Shown here piece after piece: positions 53,548 through 64,000 of a stretch of 64,000 nt of DNA; position 1 is the first letter of the stretch, and every line of letters begins with the position of its first letter. The position numbers and the translations under genes were made by a program. Source of the stretch: Odobenus rosmarus divergens. Taxonomy: Eukaryota; Chordata; Mammalia; Carnivora; Odobenidae. Location of the stretch: assembly GCF_000321225.1 (NCBI RefSeq), contig NW_004450286.1, positions 4,117,321 through 4,181,320 on the forward strand. Reading direction: 5' to 3'. Under the pieces are notes generated by a model. The model saw nothing but the letters and a program-made list of their open reading frames with translations. It was not told the origin of the DNA and searched no databases.

Positions 53548-53930
53548 TTCTTGCATCTGTTTTTTTAGATTTATTTGAGAGAGAGAGAGAGCGTGTTTTT
53601 GTGGGGAATAACCACAAAATGTGGTTAATCAATTAGATTACAATTAAAATAGTCTAAAAACACTTATTTGGATCTTATCTTTCTATGCTTTTGATCTTTC
53701 ATTTTTGTTTTTTCTCTTGATAAATAGTTTTATTTTTCTCAGTACACATTTGACCCATGCCGTTTGTGCATGGGGGCCGGGGAGGGGCATAGGGAGGAAA
53801 GCAGACTCCCTGCTGAGTGCAGAGCCCTATGCGGGGCTCAATCTCAAGACCCCAAGATCATGACCTGAGCTGAAACCAGGAGTCGTATGCTTAACTGAGC
53901 CACCCAGGTGCCCCTTCTTGTATCTTTTTA
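53548..53930 (-). mobile_element. Can-SINE split by a templated insertion
   Basis: A reverse-orientation Can-SINE begins at 53565 (tttagatttatttgagag) and ends gagccacccaggtgcccc at 53914, with imperfect duplications ttcttgcatctgttttt (53548-53564) and ttcttgtatcttttta (53915-53930). Between the GA-rich end and the body (from about 53760), about 165 bp of unrelated DNA interrupts it. That DNA includes a 132-bp perfect copy of 61017-61148. Confidence 0.9.
53627..53758 (+). repeat. 132-bp perfect duplicate of 61017-61148
   Basis: Every base from aatcaattagatta to cacatttgacccat matches 61017-61148 in the same orientation. The two copies lie 7,390 bp apart. The flanks differ at once on both sides: SINE-related here, continuous non-repeat sequence at 61 kb. 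This copy is therefore the acceptor. Confidence 0.95.
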
Positions 53931-56412
53931 ATAACTTTTTAAAAATCTCATCTATGTAGAAATAAGCTTAACCTAAGTTAGACATTGTGTAAAATTATCT
54001 GTTTTTGAGGGGAAAGGTGAAGGAAGTGAAACTTGTAGAGTAGAATAGAGTAGAACTCTAACTTTTTATGAGTAGAACTCATAAAAGAAAACATAGGAAA
54101 GAATAACTTAAAGAAAATCAGGGTTCTGGATAATCTCAATAATTTAGAATGATAAAGTAGATAGAATATAGTTTCTGGTATCTGAGTCATGAGTTCTTTA
54201 CAAATAAAAGATAGCATCCCTACTACAAGAAACCTACCAATTTTTTCTTTCTGCCTCTGCCAGAGGGCCCCTTTCGACTTAGTTTTGATTGGCTATGATT
54301 CTTTAGACAATACCTATAACAAATCAGAAGAACTTAGTATATAGTCTTACAGAAAAATAATTGTAGAGTATTTCATTCAGTACTAAAATGATTCATCTTG
54401 TATTAAATTCTAGTGTATTAGATCTCCCCTAGTTTTCTTTCCATTGTTTTCTTGGATGGAGTAAACTTAATCCTCTAATCTTATCCTAGAGGTCTTGCTC
54501 TTCTTTGCCTTTATCATCACCCCATTTATTAGCAGCTACTAAGTCTAAGTCTCTGCAGCTATCTTGCAATTACCAGTATGAATTCCTGTCAGGCATATTG
54601 ATTATGATTTTTATTTCTCTACAGTGCTTGTTTCCAATTCTGTTCACTTGGTCTTCTACTATAAAATTTTGCTGCCTGCGATATTCTCTTGGCCATCGCC
54701 TCTAAAAAGTTTGCACATTAAATCATGCTTCAGAATCATTTCATTAAATTCCTTTTATTAATGATCTCCTGGTTGTTAGGGTAGTTACATGCAATTATTT
54801 GGAACAATCTAAAGGAACCCAGAGGGCCCAAAGTAGCTATACCTACTAAAATATACCTTCTCATTGGGAACCACTTGTTAAATAGTTTAGTTACTCTCCT
54901 GTGTAGGCATGCAACCAGTGCAAGCAATGAAAAGGTACAGGGCATCTTGGATACTTCTGAATTTCAAATTATTTTCTGATGTCTTTTCAAATCTTCCTAT
55001 AAAGCTTTATGAAGCTTTTCTATGATAGAAAACTGCATGCAAGTACCCAAGGGTCAGGCCTTTCCTAACCTAAGCTTAATGGCTTGGCTGTGTGAGCTAA
55101 GATCATTTATAAAAATCACAGAAGCACAGATTGATCTGTTACCATGTATAGTAACATCTCAAAGAGACAACTAAACATGACAGTTGAGGGGACTTGCAAT
55201 TGAGAGAGAGAAAAAAAAAAACATGAGCAGAGTTGAGAGCCATATAATTATCCTCATTCACACTGTGACTAGCTTTAAAGTGATTTATTCAAAATGGTTA
55301 CCCATGTACTCTTAGTCACCTCCTTTCTTGACTACATGCTAATTCTGATTTTGGCATTTGTCTATAGAATATATTTGTTCTGCCTCTTGAAAGAGAATTG
55401 TGCTGCATTTTCAGTGGTGTTTAAATCAGTTAATCATATTTCCCAATTATCCCATAACATTAGTTATTTGAATTCAAGTTGCAATGTTCTTAGAAAAAGC
55501 TTAATATCTTCATTATACATATACTCATGGTTAGCTAATTAACATCCTGAATGCTGCAGTTTAACCTGGGATGCCACTATTTTTGGCTTGAATGATATGT
55601 TGGGTTTTATCATTTAAAAATTGTAATAATATTTAAAAATATCATTGTTGAATTCTACTTAATAAGAAGCCCCATTTGAAAGTGTGCAGGCACCATATAA
55701 ATGCATTACAGTTCTCATCTCTTGGTTTATAAATAAAAGCACCCTTGAATGTTTTCCAAAAGAGTAATGCGATTTACAATATAGTTAATGAAAATTAAGC
55801 TATATTGGTTTTCCTGGAGGAAAATTACACTATATAATTAATTTTAAAAATCACTGTTTATTTCTTCCGTTTGTTGAGAAACAAGAAACAGATTCAAAAT
55901 AATAAAGCTAAGAGAACACATTGCATTTTGACATTTTCTGTAATTAAAAGATCAGTGTCTCAGAAACAGTTTTATCTTGTTTGAGTTGCCATTTTAGTTG
56001 CCATTGTACTTAAGGCTTTTTTTCTCCTTTCCTTAAATAGGCAATCTCATCTTTTAAATATAAGAGGTAAAGGAGCTGCAATTATTTTTATTATTAAAAT
56101 AAGTATTGCAATTTTACTAATTTTAACATTTAGGTTTTGATATTTTAATTTAGTGATTATTATACAATGTACAAAGCCATGACTCAACATAAATCAGAGA
56201 GGTGAAGTGATGTGCGCTCAGTTACATATTGGGCAATGGCAGAACCGGTACTAAAACTCAGGCCTCTGAGTATCCAGTCTAATGCTTTTTCCCTTATCTG
56301 GACTTTTGGTGCCTTGTTATCACTTGATTTGTGGTATCCCAGAAAACATACATTCAAGGTTCCTCCCTGTCTATCCAGGGCCTGATAGCTCATTTCATTT
56401 TAGCACTCGATA
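53931..56412. other. Non-coding, nothing recognised
   Basis: Very AT-rich unique-looking sequence with no recognisable repeat or gene; 48856-49094 and 49331-49849 are similar short gaps between SINEs and repeats. Confidence 0.5.
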
Positions 56413-56542
56413 ATATTCCATTGTCTGGGGTGCCTGGTTGACTCAGTCAGTAGAACATGTGATTCTTGATCTCGGGGTCATGAACTCAAGCCCCATGATG
56501 GGTGTAGAGATTACTTTTAAAAATTCATATTCCATTGTCTGG
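56413..56542 (+). mobile_element. Short Can-SINE subfamily, sense, perfect target duplication
   Basis: Head gggtgcctggttgactcag and end gggtgtagagattactttt without a CT-rich region, like the copy at 7468. Duplication atattccattgtctgg at 56413-56428 and 56527-56542. Confidence 0.94.
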
Positions 56543-59369
56543 ATGCACCACAGTTTATCCATTTATCTACTGAAGAACATCCTGGTTGCTTCTGAGTTTT
56601 GGCAATTGGGAAATTAGAAGTGTTCTGAAAGTAGATCCGACTGAACTCGTATATAGGAATTTGGTGAATTGAAGCTATGAGATTTTGGGGAGAACAGAAG
56701 CCATAGACATGATATTGAGTCTGACAAGTATGATGGAATACAGTTTCTCAAACCTGCATGTTTGGACTGTTAGCCCAGGTCCCTGTTTTATTCGAAGAGG
56801 ACGAGTTTTGGGCATGTGATTTTTTTTTTTTCTGCAATCAATGTGCACTCTTGTATTGCGGTAAGAAAAAAAAGTATATGAGGGTTTATCAAAAGTAATC
56901 ATGAAACTGCATTTGCATTCTTCTCTAATGCCAGCTCTTTTGTTTTAGCTGAGGGGTTGGTAGGCTACTGATTTTGAAACAGAATCACACAAAGAAAGAA
57001 GGCATTGCTTATGAGAGAGGATAAAAACACCAGTTATTTTTCAGACAGAAGTTTGTTTTATATTATATTCTCCTGATTCTCTAAGGATTTCTTTCCCACC
57101 TAAAGATGAGTTCTTAAGTGTCAATCTTGATCTTTTTGCATGGAGAATGAGCAAATATATATTGCATAATTGTTAACTAGCAAGCCAGTGAAGCGTATAG
57201 AATAGAGCCGGTGGTGTGACAGCCCTCCTAGTCTGATGAAACTCCATAGATATCCACCACCTGGTATTAGAAAATGCAGTACAGCCCTTAGAAATGTCAT
57301 TTCTGTTTTCAACTTAACATTATTTGGGACTGGTGAATCAATTAATCAATCAACGTCTCTCTTTTAAAACACTATAGTTTTTTTGAAAAGATAAACAAGT
57401 CTGCTTCAGGATTTGAAGTTTGATGGAGGAAAGCTTTCCCCTGTTTATATTCTGGTAAAGGGAAGCCTTGCACTTAATTTCATTTCTTCACATTAGCTAA
57501 GGTATCTCAAGATATGACCTGATGTGTAACAGTGGAATGGGCAGTCTAAAGTAGGACATGACTTAGAATTAAGGGAAGAGGTTGCAATGTGGAAGAGGGT
57601 GAGGCATTACAATGAATCCTAGCCTTTCTGTAAAATCTAGCTACTAACTGCTTGCACTTGTTAAGGCTGTTGATCGTTAAGGGTGTTGGCAGAAGAAAAG
57701 TGAATCAGGTGGTTCTGAGAGTGGTATTTAACGTGTTGATGGAGAATCCATGAGCAGGTGGTGATGAGGCAGACACTGATAGTCCCCGGAGATGGGAATA
57801 TAGGCAGAGTGAGGCAGTAACTTGCTTCTGAGGGCCTAACACACAGAATTCAACAGATGGGTCCAAGTATCAGGAGTGTGATCAAGATGGCAGCTGAACT
57901 TGGGGATGGAGTGAAATACCTGACTGCAAAACCAAACAACCATAAGGTTTATTTGATGTTCAGTCACAGATCATTGAGCCAAAGCTTCTTCCATGAGCCC
58001 ATCCTTGAGGAGATCACAACAGGATTTATCATAGTGAGATTATTGAGCTTATAAATGGAGGTTAAGGAGCCCAGCTACAGGGAGATGAAAAAACTATTAC
58101 AGAATATTCTCCAAAACTTGTCGCTTAAATTTTTTTTTTTTTACTCATTTCTAGCCCCCTTTCTTTCCAATCCTACTTTTTAACCCATTTCTGTCCCTTT
58201 TCTTTCTCTTCTTTGATTCACGGCAAACAGGATTAGAGGTTGAGGGTATAGGGGCAGTAAGGAAAATAAGGGAAACTTTCTGTTTTTAACCTTTGGGAAG
58301 CCTTGCCATAGACCTTTCTATGTATTTTTGAATGGGGATGTTACAAATGATCATCAAGTGAAGAAAGTCATATTATCCAATTGGGCAAACAGGGATTGGG
58401 TTATCAGTCACTGGTGTGATCTATTTATTTTCTTAAGGAAACACAAGGTATCTGCCCTTTATAGCATCAGCTGTGACACCAGAGGTGCATTACAAAGAAT
58501 CTCCCCAAGTTATTTCCTTTTTCTCTTTCTTCTATCCTTTATTCAGCAGGAGTTTATTTTATTTTTCCTCTTTCTTGTGATTTTAAAATTTGTACTGAAT
58601 GCACAAGAGGACTAAAATACAACTTTTTCTTGGTGCAGAGACTTGCCACCCAGTTGGCATTTTTATTATAAGAACAATTACCTGGGGAGGTGATTTACTG
58701 GCAAGAACAAAATCGGTATATCCTATTATCTCCCAGTATTTCCCTAACAGACGCTCTAGGACATAGTATATGGAATTCAGAGGGGACTTGAGTGTACAAT
58801 CAGGACATCCTGAAAACCTGAACAAGGAAAATTGAAAAATTGGACTTCAAATATCTGTATCTCTTTATAGTAGATACAGTTGCTTATCAAGACGTAAAAA
58901 TGTAAATAACATTTTGCCTTAAGATAAATAGGTAAAGGGATATTATATGTAATTATTAGCCTTAGAATAATGCAGTCCACATTAATAACATCACAGCATG
59001 ATGACCTGTCTTATTAAACTATGTAAAATAGCAAAAGGACTCTACTGGACTTTGCATGATGCGTTATTGCTTTAGGTGCTTGGGTGCTTTTTAGTATGTC
59101 ATATGGAGTGCTGTCAAACTCTGTAATAACCTGGGAAAATGAATTCATTTCAAACCAGTATTTTTTTCTTTCCTTTAAAAAAGAGTTATTGTAAATACTT
59201 TATGACACACACACCCTTGCCTTTTCTTTACCCTAACCCCTTCCCATGTACTTATGCAGTTAGCCAGTACCCTCCTGGTATTTCTGGGTGCTTAAGATTA
59301 TTTACTCTTATGCATCACTGAGCCCCATAATCTGGAACTTTTACTATTTGTCTTCCTTTTTTTTTTTTT
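56543..59369. other. Non-coding, nothing recognised
   Basis: Unique-looking; short frames of 63-95 codons show no domain. The segment 57.5-58.1 kb is G-richer than its surroundings and could be an old unrecognised repeat. Confidence 0.45.
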
Positions 59370-60060
59370 TCTATATGAGTTATCCATTGCTGTAAAACCT
59401 AGTAGCTTAAAATGAAACACATTTATTATCTCAGTTTCTGTGGGTCAGGAGTTGGGGAGTAGCTTAGCTGGGTATTTCTGGCTTAGGATCTCTCAGGAGG
59501 TTGCAGTCAAGCTGTTGATGGAGGCTAGAGTCATGGGAAAGCTTGACTGCGGCTCAGATATCTGCTTCCAACATGGCTCACTCACAAGGCTCTTGGCAGG
59601 AGGCCTTTTGATAGGGCAGCTGGCTTTTCCCAGAGTGAGTGATGCCTGTTATCACTGAGTCTTGGAATTCATACACCATCACTTCTTCCGTATTCTATTC
59701 ATTGGAAGAAAGTCACTAAATCCAGCTCACTGTCAAAGAAAGGAAAATCAAGCTGTCTTGAAGGGAGGAGTATCAAATAATTGGTGGGCTTATTTTATTT
59801 TATTTTATTTATTTATTATTTTTAAAGATTTTATTTATTTGAGAGAGACACAGCAAGAGAGGGAACACAAGCAGGGGGAGTGGGAGAGGGGAAGCAGGCC
59901 TCCCACCAAGCAGGGAGCCCGATGCGGGGCTCAATCCCAGGACCCTGGGATCATGACCTGAGCCCAAGGCAGACACTTAACGACTGAGCCACCCGGGCGC
60001 CCCCTGGTGGGCATATTTTAAAGCCACCACATCTCCCACAACCCACCTGTCTTCACCTGT
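59370..60060 (-). repeat. Ancient LTR-like mammalian repeat interrupted by a SINE
   Basis: Text such as catttattatctcagtttct, gtgggtcaggag, ccaacatggctcactcac, ttccgtattctattcattgg recalls a common old mammalian repeat (LTR type probable). The part after the SINE (aaagccaccacatctccca) continues it. I cannot fix the family or orientation. Confidence 0.5.
59782..60020 (-). mobile_element. Can-SINE, antisense, nested in an older repeat
   Basis: Contains aaagattttatttatttgag and ends gagccacccgggcgcccc; duplication tggtgggcttatttta (59782-59797) and tggtgggcatatttta (60005-60020), one mismatch. Confidence 0.95.
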
Positions 60061-60139
60061 CTCATGTCTAATGGCTTTATTAGTTCAAGATGAAACTACC
60101 AATAATTGAGAGTAATTGTGTTGAAATATTTAGTTTCTT

Positions 60140-60365
60140 TGGGCAACATAGTATAAAGATTAAAAAAGCATTCAGCCAGTTCATATTGTGGCTCTGCCAT
60201 TTACTGATTATATGAAAGTCATTTAACCTTTATAAAACTTACTTTCATCAGCTGTTAAATGGGGATTTTGATATCTACCCTTCAAGATATAATAGAGTTG
60301 AAGTCATGCATGTAAAGCAACTAAAACAGAGTTTTTCATGTAACAGGTTCACAATTGGTAGCTAT
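60140..60365 (+). repeat. MIR SINE, sense
   Basis: ttgtggctctgccatttact, aagtcatttaacctttataa and ctgttaaatggggattttga. Confidence 0.8.
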
Positions 60366-60785
60366 AATAACAACAACACTAATTATTATGGTAGCCATTG
60401 CATTGTATTTGGGAACCCTGTATTTTAATGACATTGGCTTAACTCAAAGAAATTTCGAAATGGTGGAAATTAATGTGCAAATGGGTATGAAGCAACATTT
60501 GTTACCAGAGCTCTCCTCAGCCCAAAGACTCACCTCCATCCCCCACTCAGAGGTGATCCCACCCAGAGGCTTTAGTGTATTTTCAGTCAAAATGTCAGTC
60601 AGTGTAAGGTCCTGGCTATGAGCCCCTGCTCTACTGCCCATGAGCTATATGGTCTTAGGCAAACTTTTCAACCTTTTTAAAATCATCTTTCCTCATATAT
60701 AAATTTAGGGATACTTATTCCCTTTTTGCAGCATAGTGAATCAGTTGTAGTAGAAACAAACTGATACCTTCTTCTTTTGTTTAAG

Positions 60786-60975
60786 TCAGTAGTTCCCAAA
60801 TAGGGCTCTTCATTGGGATCCCCAGGAGCACTTTAAAAAATCCTGATGCCTAGTCCCCATCCCAGAGATTTTGATTTAATTGTTCTGGAGGCTTCATTGT
60901 ACCTACACATTTGTGATTTTTAAAAGCTCCCCAGGTATTTCTAATGTGCTAATATATTACACTGGTTTAGGTTGA
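60786..60975 (+). mobile_element. MER5-type (hAT-Charlie) relic
   Basis: Begins cagtagttcccaaat and continues gatccccaggagcactttaa, cccatcccagagattttgat, agctccccaggtatttctaa: a typical MER5 layout. The right terminal repeat is eroded. Confidence 0.8.
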
Positions 60976-61016
60976 TAATTTTATCTCTTACATCAATCAT
61001 TAGACCCAATGGTCTA

Positions 61017-61148
61017 AATCAATTAGATTACAATTAAAATAGTCTAAAAACACTTATTTGGATCTTATCTTTCTATGCTTTTGATCTTTCATTTTTGTTT
61101 TTTCTCTTGATAAATAGTTTTATTTTTCTCAGTACACATTTGACCCAT
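61017..61148 (+). repeat. Source copy of the 132-bp duplicate
   Basis: Identical to 53627-53758. Here it is continuous with its surroundings and does not interrupt another element, so this is the likely donor. I do not recognise it as a known repeat family. Confidence 0.9.
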
Positions 61149-62427
61149 TTGTTCTGTGCTTCCTGATTTTATTATTCTTGCTTTGCCCAAACCCCCAAGT
61201 CCCTTGTGCTAAGGTCATATATTCTACTTTTTAAAATAAGAAAGGAATAAGCAAGTATAAATTCATGTTGTTACTTTTAGATGATTATTCTTCCAGCAGG
61301 AAAGATGACACCATGTTGCTTTGGTGGAGGTAGATGGGCATCCTGCATGCTTCATAAGAACCATTGGTGAATGGTGTCATTGGCACACTGGACTACATAT
61401 TGGCAATAGTGCATATAACAGATGGAGCTGAGTGTAGGCAGTCAAGTGTTCAAGCTCTGTCTCTGAACTGACTAATGGTTTTGATGGCAGAAATTCAAAG
61501 CCAAAACACCGGGATGCCAGTCTTTTTGTTGTATTGAATGCTGCAGTTAAAGCTATGAGACCACTCCCTTTCTGCTCTAACTCAAACTTAATTAATTTTG
61601 AATTAAAACAAATAGTTTCCATGACCACATGAGGTACATTTTGGGTTTGGCTCGTCAGGATTAGTGTAATGACGTCTCCACCCCTTGGTTATTCCCCACA
61701 AAAGACCCCTAAGAAGCCAATTTAAAATGCCATCCTAAGTGGCATGTTGCTGTTAAATATTTTGATATGTATAGGGCATATTCATATCCGTGTCCTACGT
61801 AGAGAATCTGTAGGTGTCCTGTTGGAAAATGCCAGTGACCTAATGTAGCATAGAATCAGTATGGGCATTTGGCACTTGTCCACAACTCTAAGAAGGTCAT
61901 TTGTCAGGGCTTTCAGAACTATTTCAGGCCTGGTCTTGTCTAAAATAAAGATACAGTTCAAGGTGTAGTTTTCAGATGAAAGTTTTTAATCATACCTTAG
62001 CTGGTTATTGTTCTCATAATTAGCTCTACTGGTTAAAGCTTAGTCCTAATATATCCAAGATCATGGATTTAGTTTCCATGTGGGTTATTTAGCTTTATTC
62101 TATCTCATTATCACAGATTGTTCTTTTAATCCTGCCAGGGGCCTTGCAAGTGTCTTCCCTCTGGAAAAAAAAATGTATATAATTACTTCTAGATTTTGTA
62201 TGCCAATACTCTGCTTCCCTACATTGGAAGACCATGTAACTCAGATTACTTGGCTGCATGTGTGGACACCAGCATATGATCTTGAGTAAATTGGAACTGA
62301 GTTAGTGTAGACTCTCTCTTGGGTCATTTTTACCCTGTTTGCTTTCTTTTAGAGACTCCAAGAGTAAAAATATTCATGAGCATAGGAACAGGGTAATTAT
62401 AATGAACTGACTAGTGGTTTCATTGAA
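61149..62427. other. Non-coding; includes the 18-bp partner of the templated insert
   Basis: No repeat family seen. Bases 61686-61703 are the reverse complement of 53597-53614, the first piece of the insertion in the split SINE. Confidence 0.6.
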
Positions 62428-63917
62428 TACATGGAAACAAATGAAAATGAAAACACAATGGTCCAAAGCCTTTGGGATATAGCAAAAGTGGTCATAAAAA
62501 GGAAGCATATAGCAATACAGGCCTACCTCAAAAAGCAAGAAAGATCTCAAATATATAACCTATCCTTACACCCAAAGGGGGTAGAAAAAGAACAACAAAT
62601 GAAGCTTAAAGCCAGCAGAGAAGGGAAATGATAAAGATTGGAGCAGAAATACATGATATAGAAACTAAAAAAACAAGGGGACACATCGTGAAACTAGGAG
62701 CTGGTTCTTTGGAAAAATTAATAAAATTGATAAACCCCTAGCCAGACTTATCAAAAAGAAAAGAAAAGGGACTCAAATAAACTCACAAATGAGAGAGGAG
62801 AAATGACAACCAACAGAAATACAATTGTAAGAGAATATTATGAAAAACTATATGTCAACAAATTGGACAACCTGGAAGAAATGGATAAATTCCTAGAAAT
62901 GTATAAACTACTAAAACTGAAACAGGAGGAAATAGAAAACTTGAACAGACTGATAACCAGCTAAGAATTGAATCAGTAATCACAAATCTCCCAACAAACA
63001 AAAGTCCAGGGCCACATGGCTTCATGGGGGAATTCTACTGACATTTAAAGAATTAATATCTATTCTTCTCAAACTATTCAAAAAAGCAGAAAAGGAAGGA
63101 AAGCTTCCAAATTCATCCTATGAAGCCAACATTACCCAGATACCAAAACCAGTTAAAGACTCCACTAAAAACAGAGAACGACAGGCCGATATCCCTGATG
63201 AACATAGATACAAAAATTCTCAACAAAATTCTAGCAAATCAAATCCAACAGTACATTAAAAAATCATTCACCAGCACCTGGGTGGCTCAGTTGGTTAAGC
63301 AACTGCCTTCAGCTCAGGTCATGATCCCGGGGTCCTGGGATTGATTCCCTCATCAGGCTCCCTGCTCAGCAGGAAGCCTGCTTCTCCCTCTCCCTCTGCC
63401 TGCCACTCCCTCTGCTTGTGCTCTCTCTCATTGTCAAATAAATAAATAAAATCTTAAAAAAAACATTCACCATGATAAAGTGGGATTTATTCCTGGGCAG
63501 CAAGGGGGGTTCAGTATTCACAAATCAATCAACGTGATAGACCACATTAATAAAAGAAAGGATAAGAACTATCTGATCCTTTCAATAGAGGCAGAAAAAG
63601 CATTTCACAAAGTACAACATCCATTCATGATAAAAACCCTCAACAAAGTAGGGTTATAAGGAACATACCTCGACATAACATATACAAAAGACCCACAGCT
63701 AATATCATCTTCAATGGGGAAAAACAGAGATTTTCCTCTAAGGGGAAGAACAGGACAGGAATGTCGACTCTCACCACTGTCCTTTAACATAGTACTGGAA
63801 GTCCTAGCCTTAGCAATCACACCACACAAAGAAATAAAAGGCATTCAAATCCACAACGAAGAAGTCAGTCTTTCACTATTTGCAGGTGACGGGATATTCT
63901 ATATAGAAAATCTTTAA
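62428..63917 (+). mobile_element. L1 (LINE-1) ORF2 fragment, decayed
   Basis: Frames with stops and shifts encode the post-endonuclease linker (NENTMVQSLWD..., IAIQAYLKKQERSQI) and reverse-transcriptase blocks such as [45 protein letters not shown] and LSLFAGDGIFYIENL. The catalytic FADD box reads FAGD: Gly at 63885-63887 replaces an Asp. Stops and frameshifts lie throughout the linker. A SINE is nested at 63274-63463, and a second, antisense L1 cuts the element off at about 63918. It is 5'-truncated and cannot encode an active enzyme. Confidence 0.93.
63265..63472 (+). mobile_element. Can-SINE nested in L1 ORF2
   Basis: A full-length tRNA-Lys-type SINE, with head cacctgggtggctcag and tail aaataaataaataaaatctt, is flanked by an imperfect duplication ending cattcacca (63265-63273 and 63464-63472). 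The L1 frame around lysine-rich IQQYIKKS resumes after the second copy, so the SINE is younger than the L1. Confidence 0.95.
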
Positions 63918-64000
63918 TAATTTTTTTTTATTGTTATGTTAACCACCATACATTACATCATTAGTTTTTGATGCAGTGTTCCATGATTCATTGTTTGTGC
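63918..64000 (-). mobile_element. L1 3' end, antisense, continuing beyond the window
   Basis: A poly-T start followed by accaccatacattacatca is the carnivoran L1 3' end in reverse. It begins directly after the decayed ORF2 and runs off the right edge, so its length is unknown. Confidence 0.9.

Overview
This is nuclear DNA from a placental mammal of the order Carnivora. At least fourteen tRNA-Lys-type Can-SINEs share the head gcctgggtggctcag, a CT-rich body and an (AAATA)n/AATCTTT tail, and several pieces carry the carnivoran L1 3' end. None of the SINEs has the dog-specific SINEC_Cf head or the felid-type body, so an arctoid caniform (bear, seal or mustelid type) is the best inference; the species is not determined.

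The only intact protein gene is LRRTM3, a synaptic leucine-rich-repeat transmembrane protein, on the minus strand at about 27.6-30.1 kb. The start codon plus one base sits at the end of a small first exon (29527-29530). A 370-bp intron follows, and one large exon (29156-27619) encodes the rest of a 513-residue protein ending ECEV. The long reading frame that appears to begin inside the intron (29172) is not the true N terminus. In mammals LRRTM3 lies antisense inside a very large intron of CTNNA3 (alpha-T-catenin), so the whole window is probably intronic to CTNNA3 on the plus strand. No CTNNA3 exon was recognised.

The rest is non-coding sequence with layered repeats. 0-20.7 kb holds Can-SINEs, MIR and L2 relics, a Tigger-like DNA transposon, L1 3' ends and a 208-bp tandem duplication. 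From 20.7 to 33.2 kb no Can-SINE is seen, and from 23.2 to 30.7 kb I recognise no interspersed repeat; this quiet zone surrounds LRRTM3. 33-48 kb holds nested L1s in an ancient repeat, MLT1-type LTRs, L2 and L1 relics. 48-57 kb holds SINEs, a broken RPL19 retrocopy inserted in an old L1-like repeat, and a SINE interrupted by DNA copied from about 7.4 kb away. 57-64 kb holds an LTR-like relic with a nested SINE, MIR, MER5, and at the right edge a decayed L1 ORF2 carrying a nested SINE and cut by a second L1.

The most unusual observation is the interrupted SINE at 53.55-53.93 kb. It contains a perfect 132-bp copy of 61017-61148, preceded by an 18-bp inverted match to 61686-61703 and a short hairpin, which resembles a template-switch repair event. 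I saw no prokaryotic-type system, CRISPR array, rRNA or functional tRNA gene.
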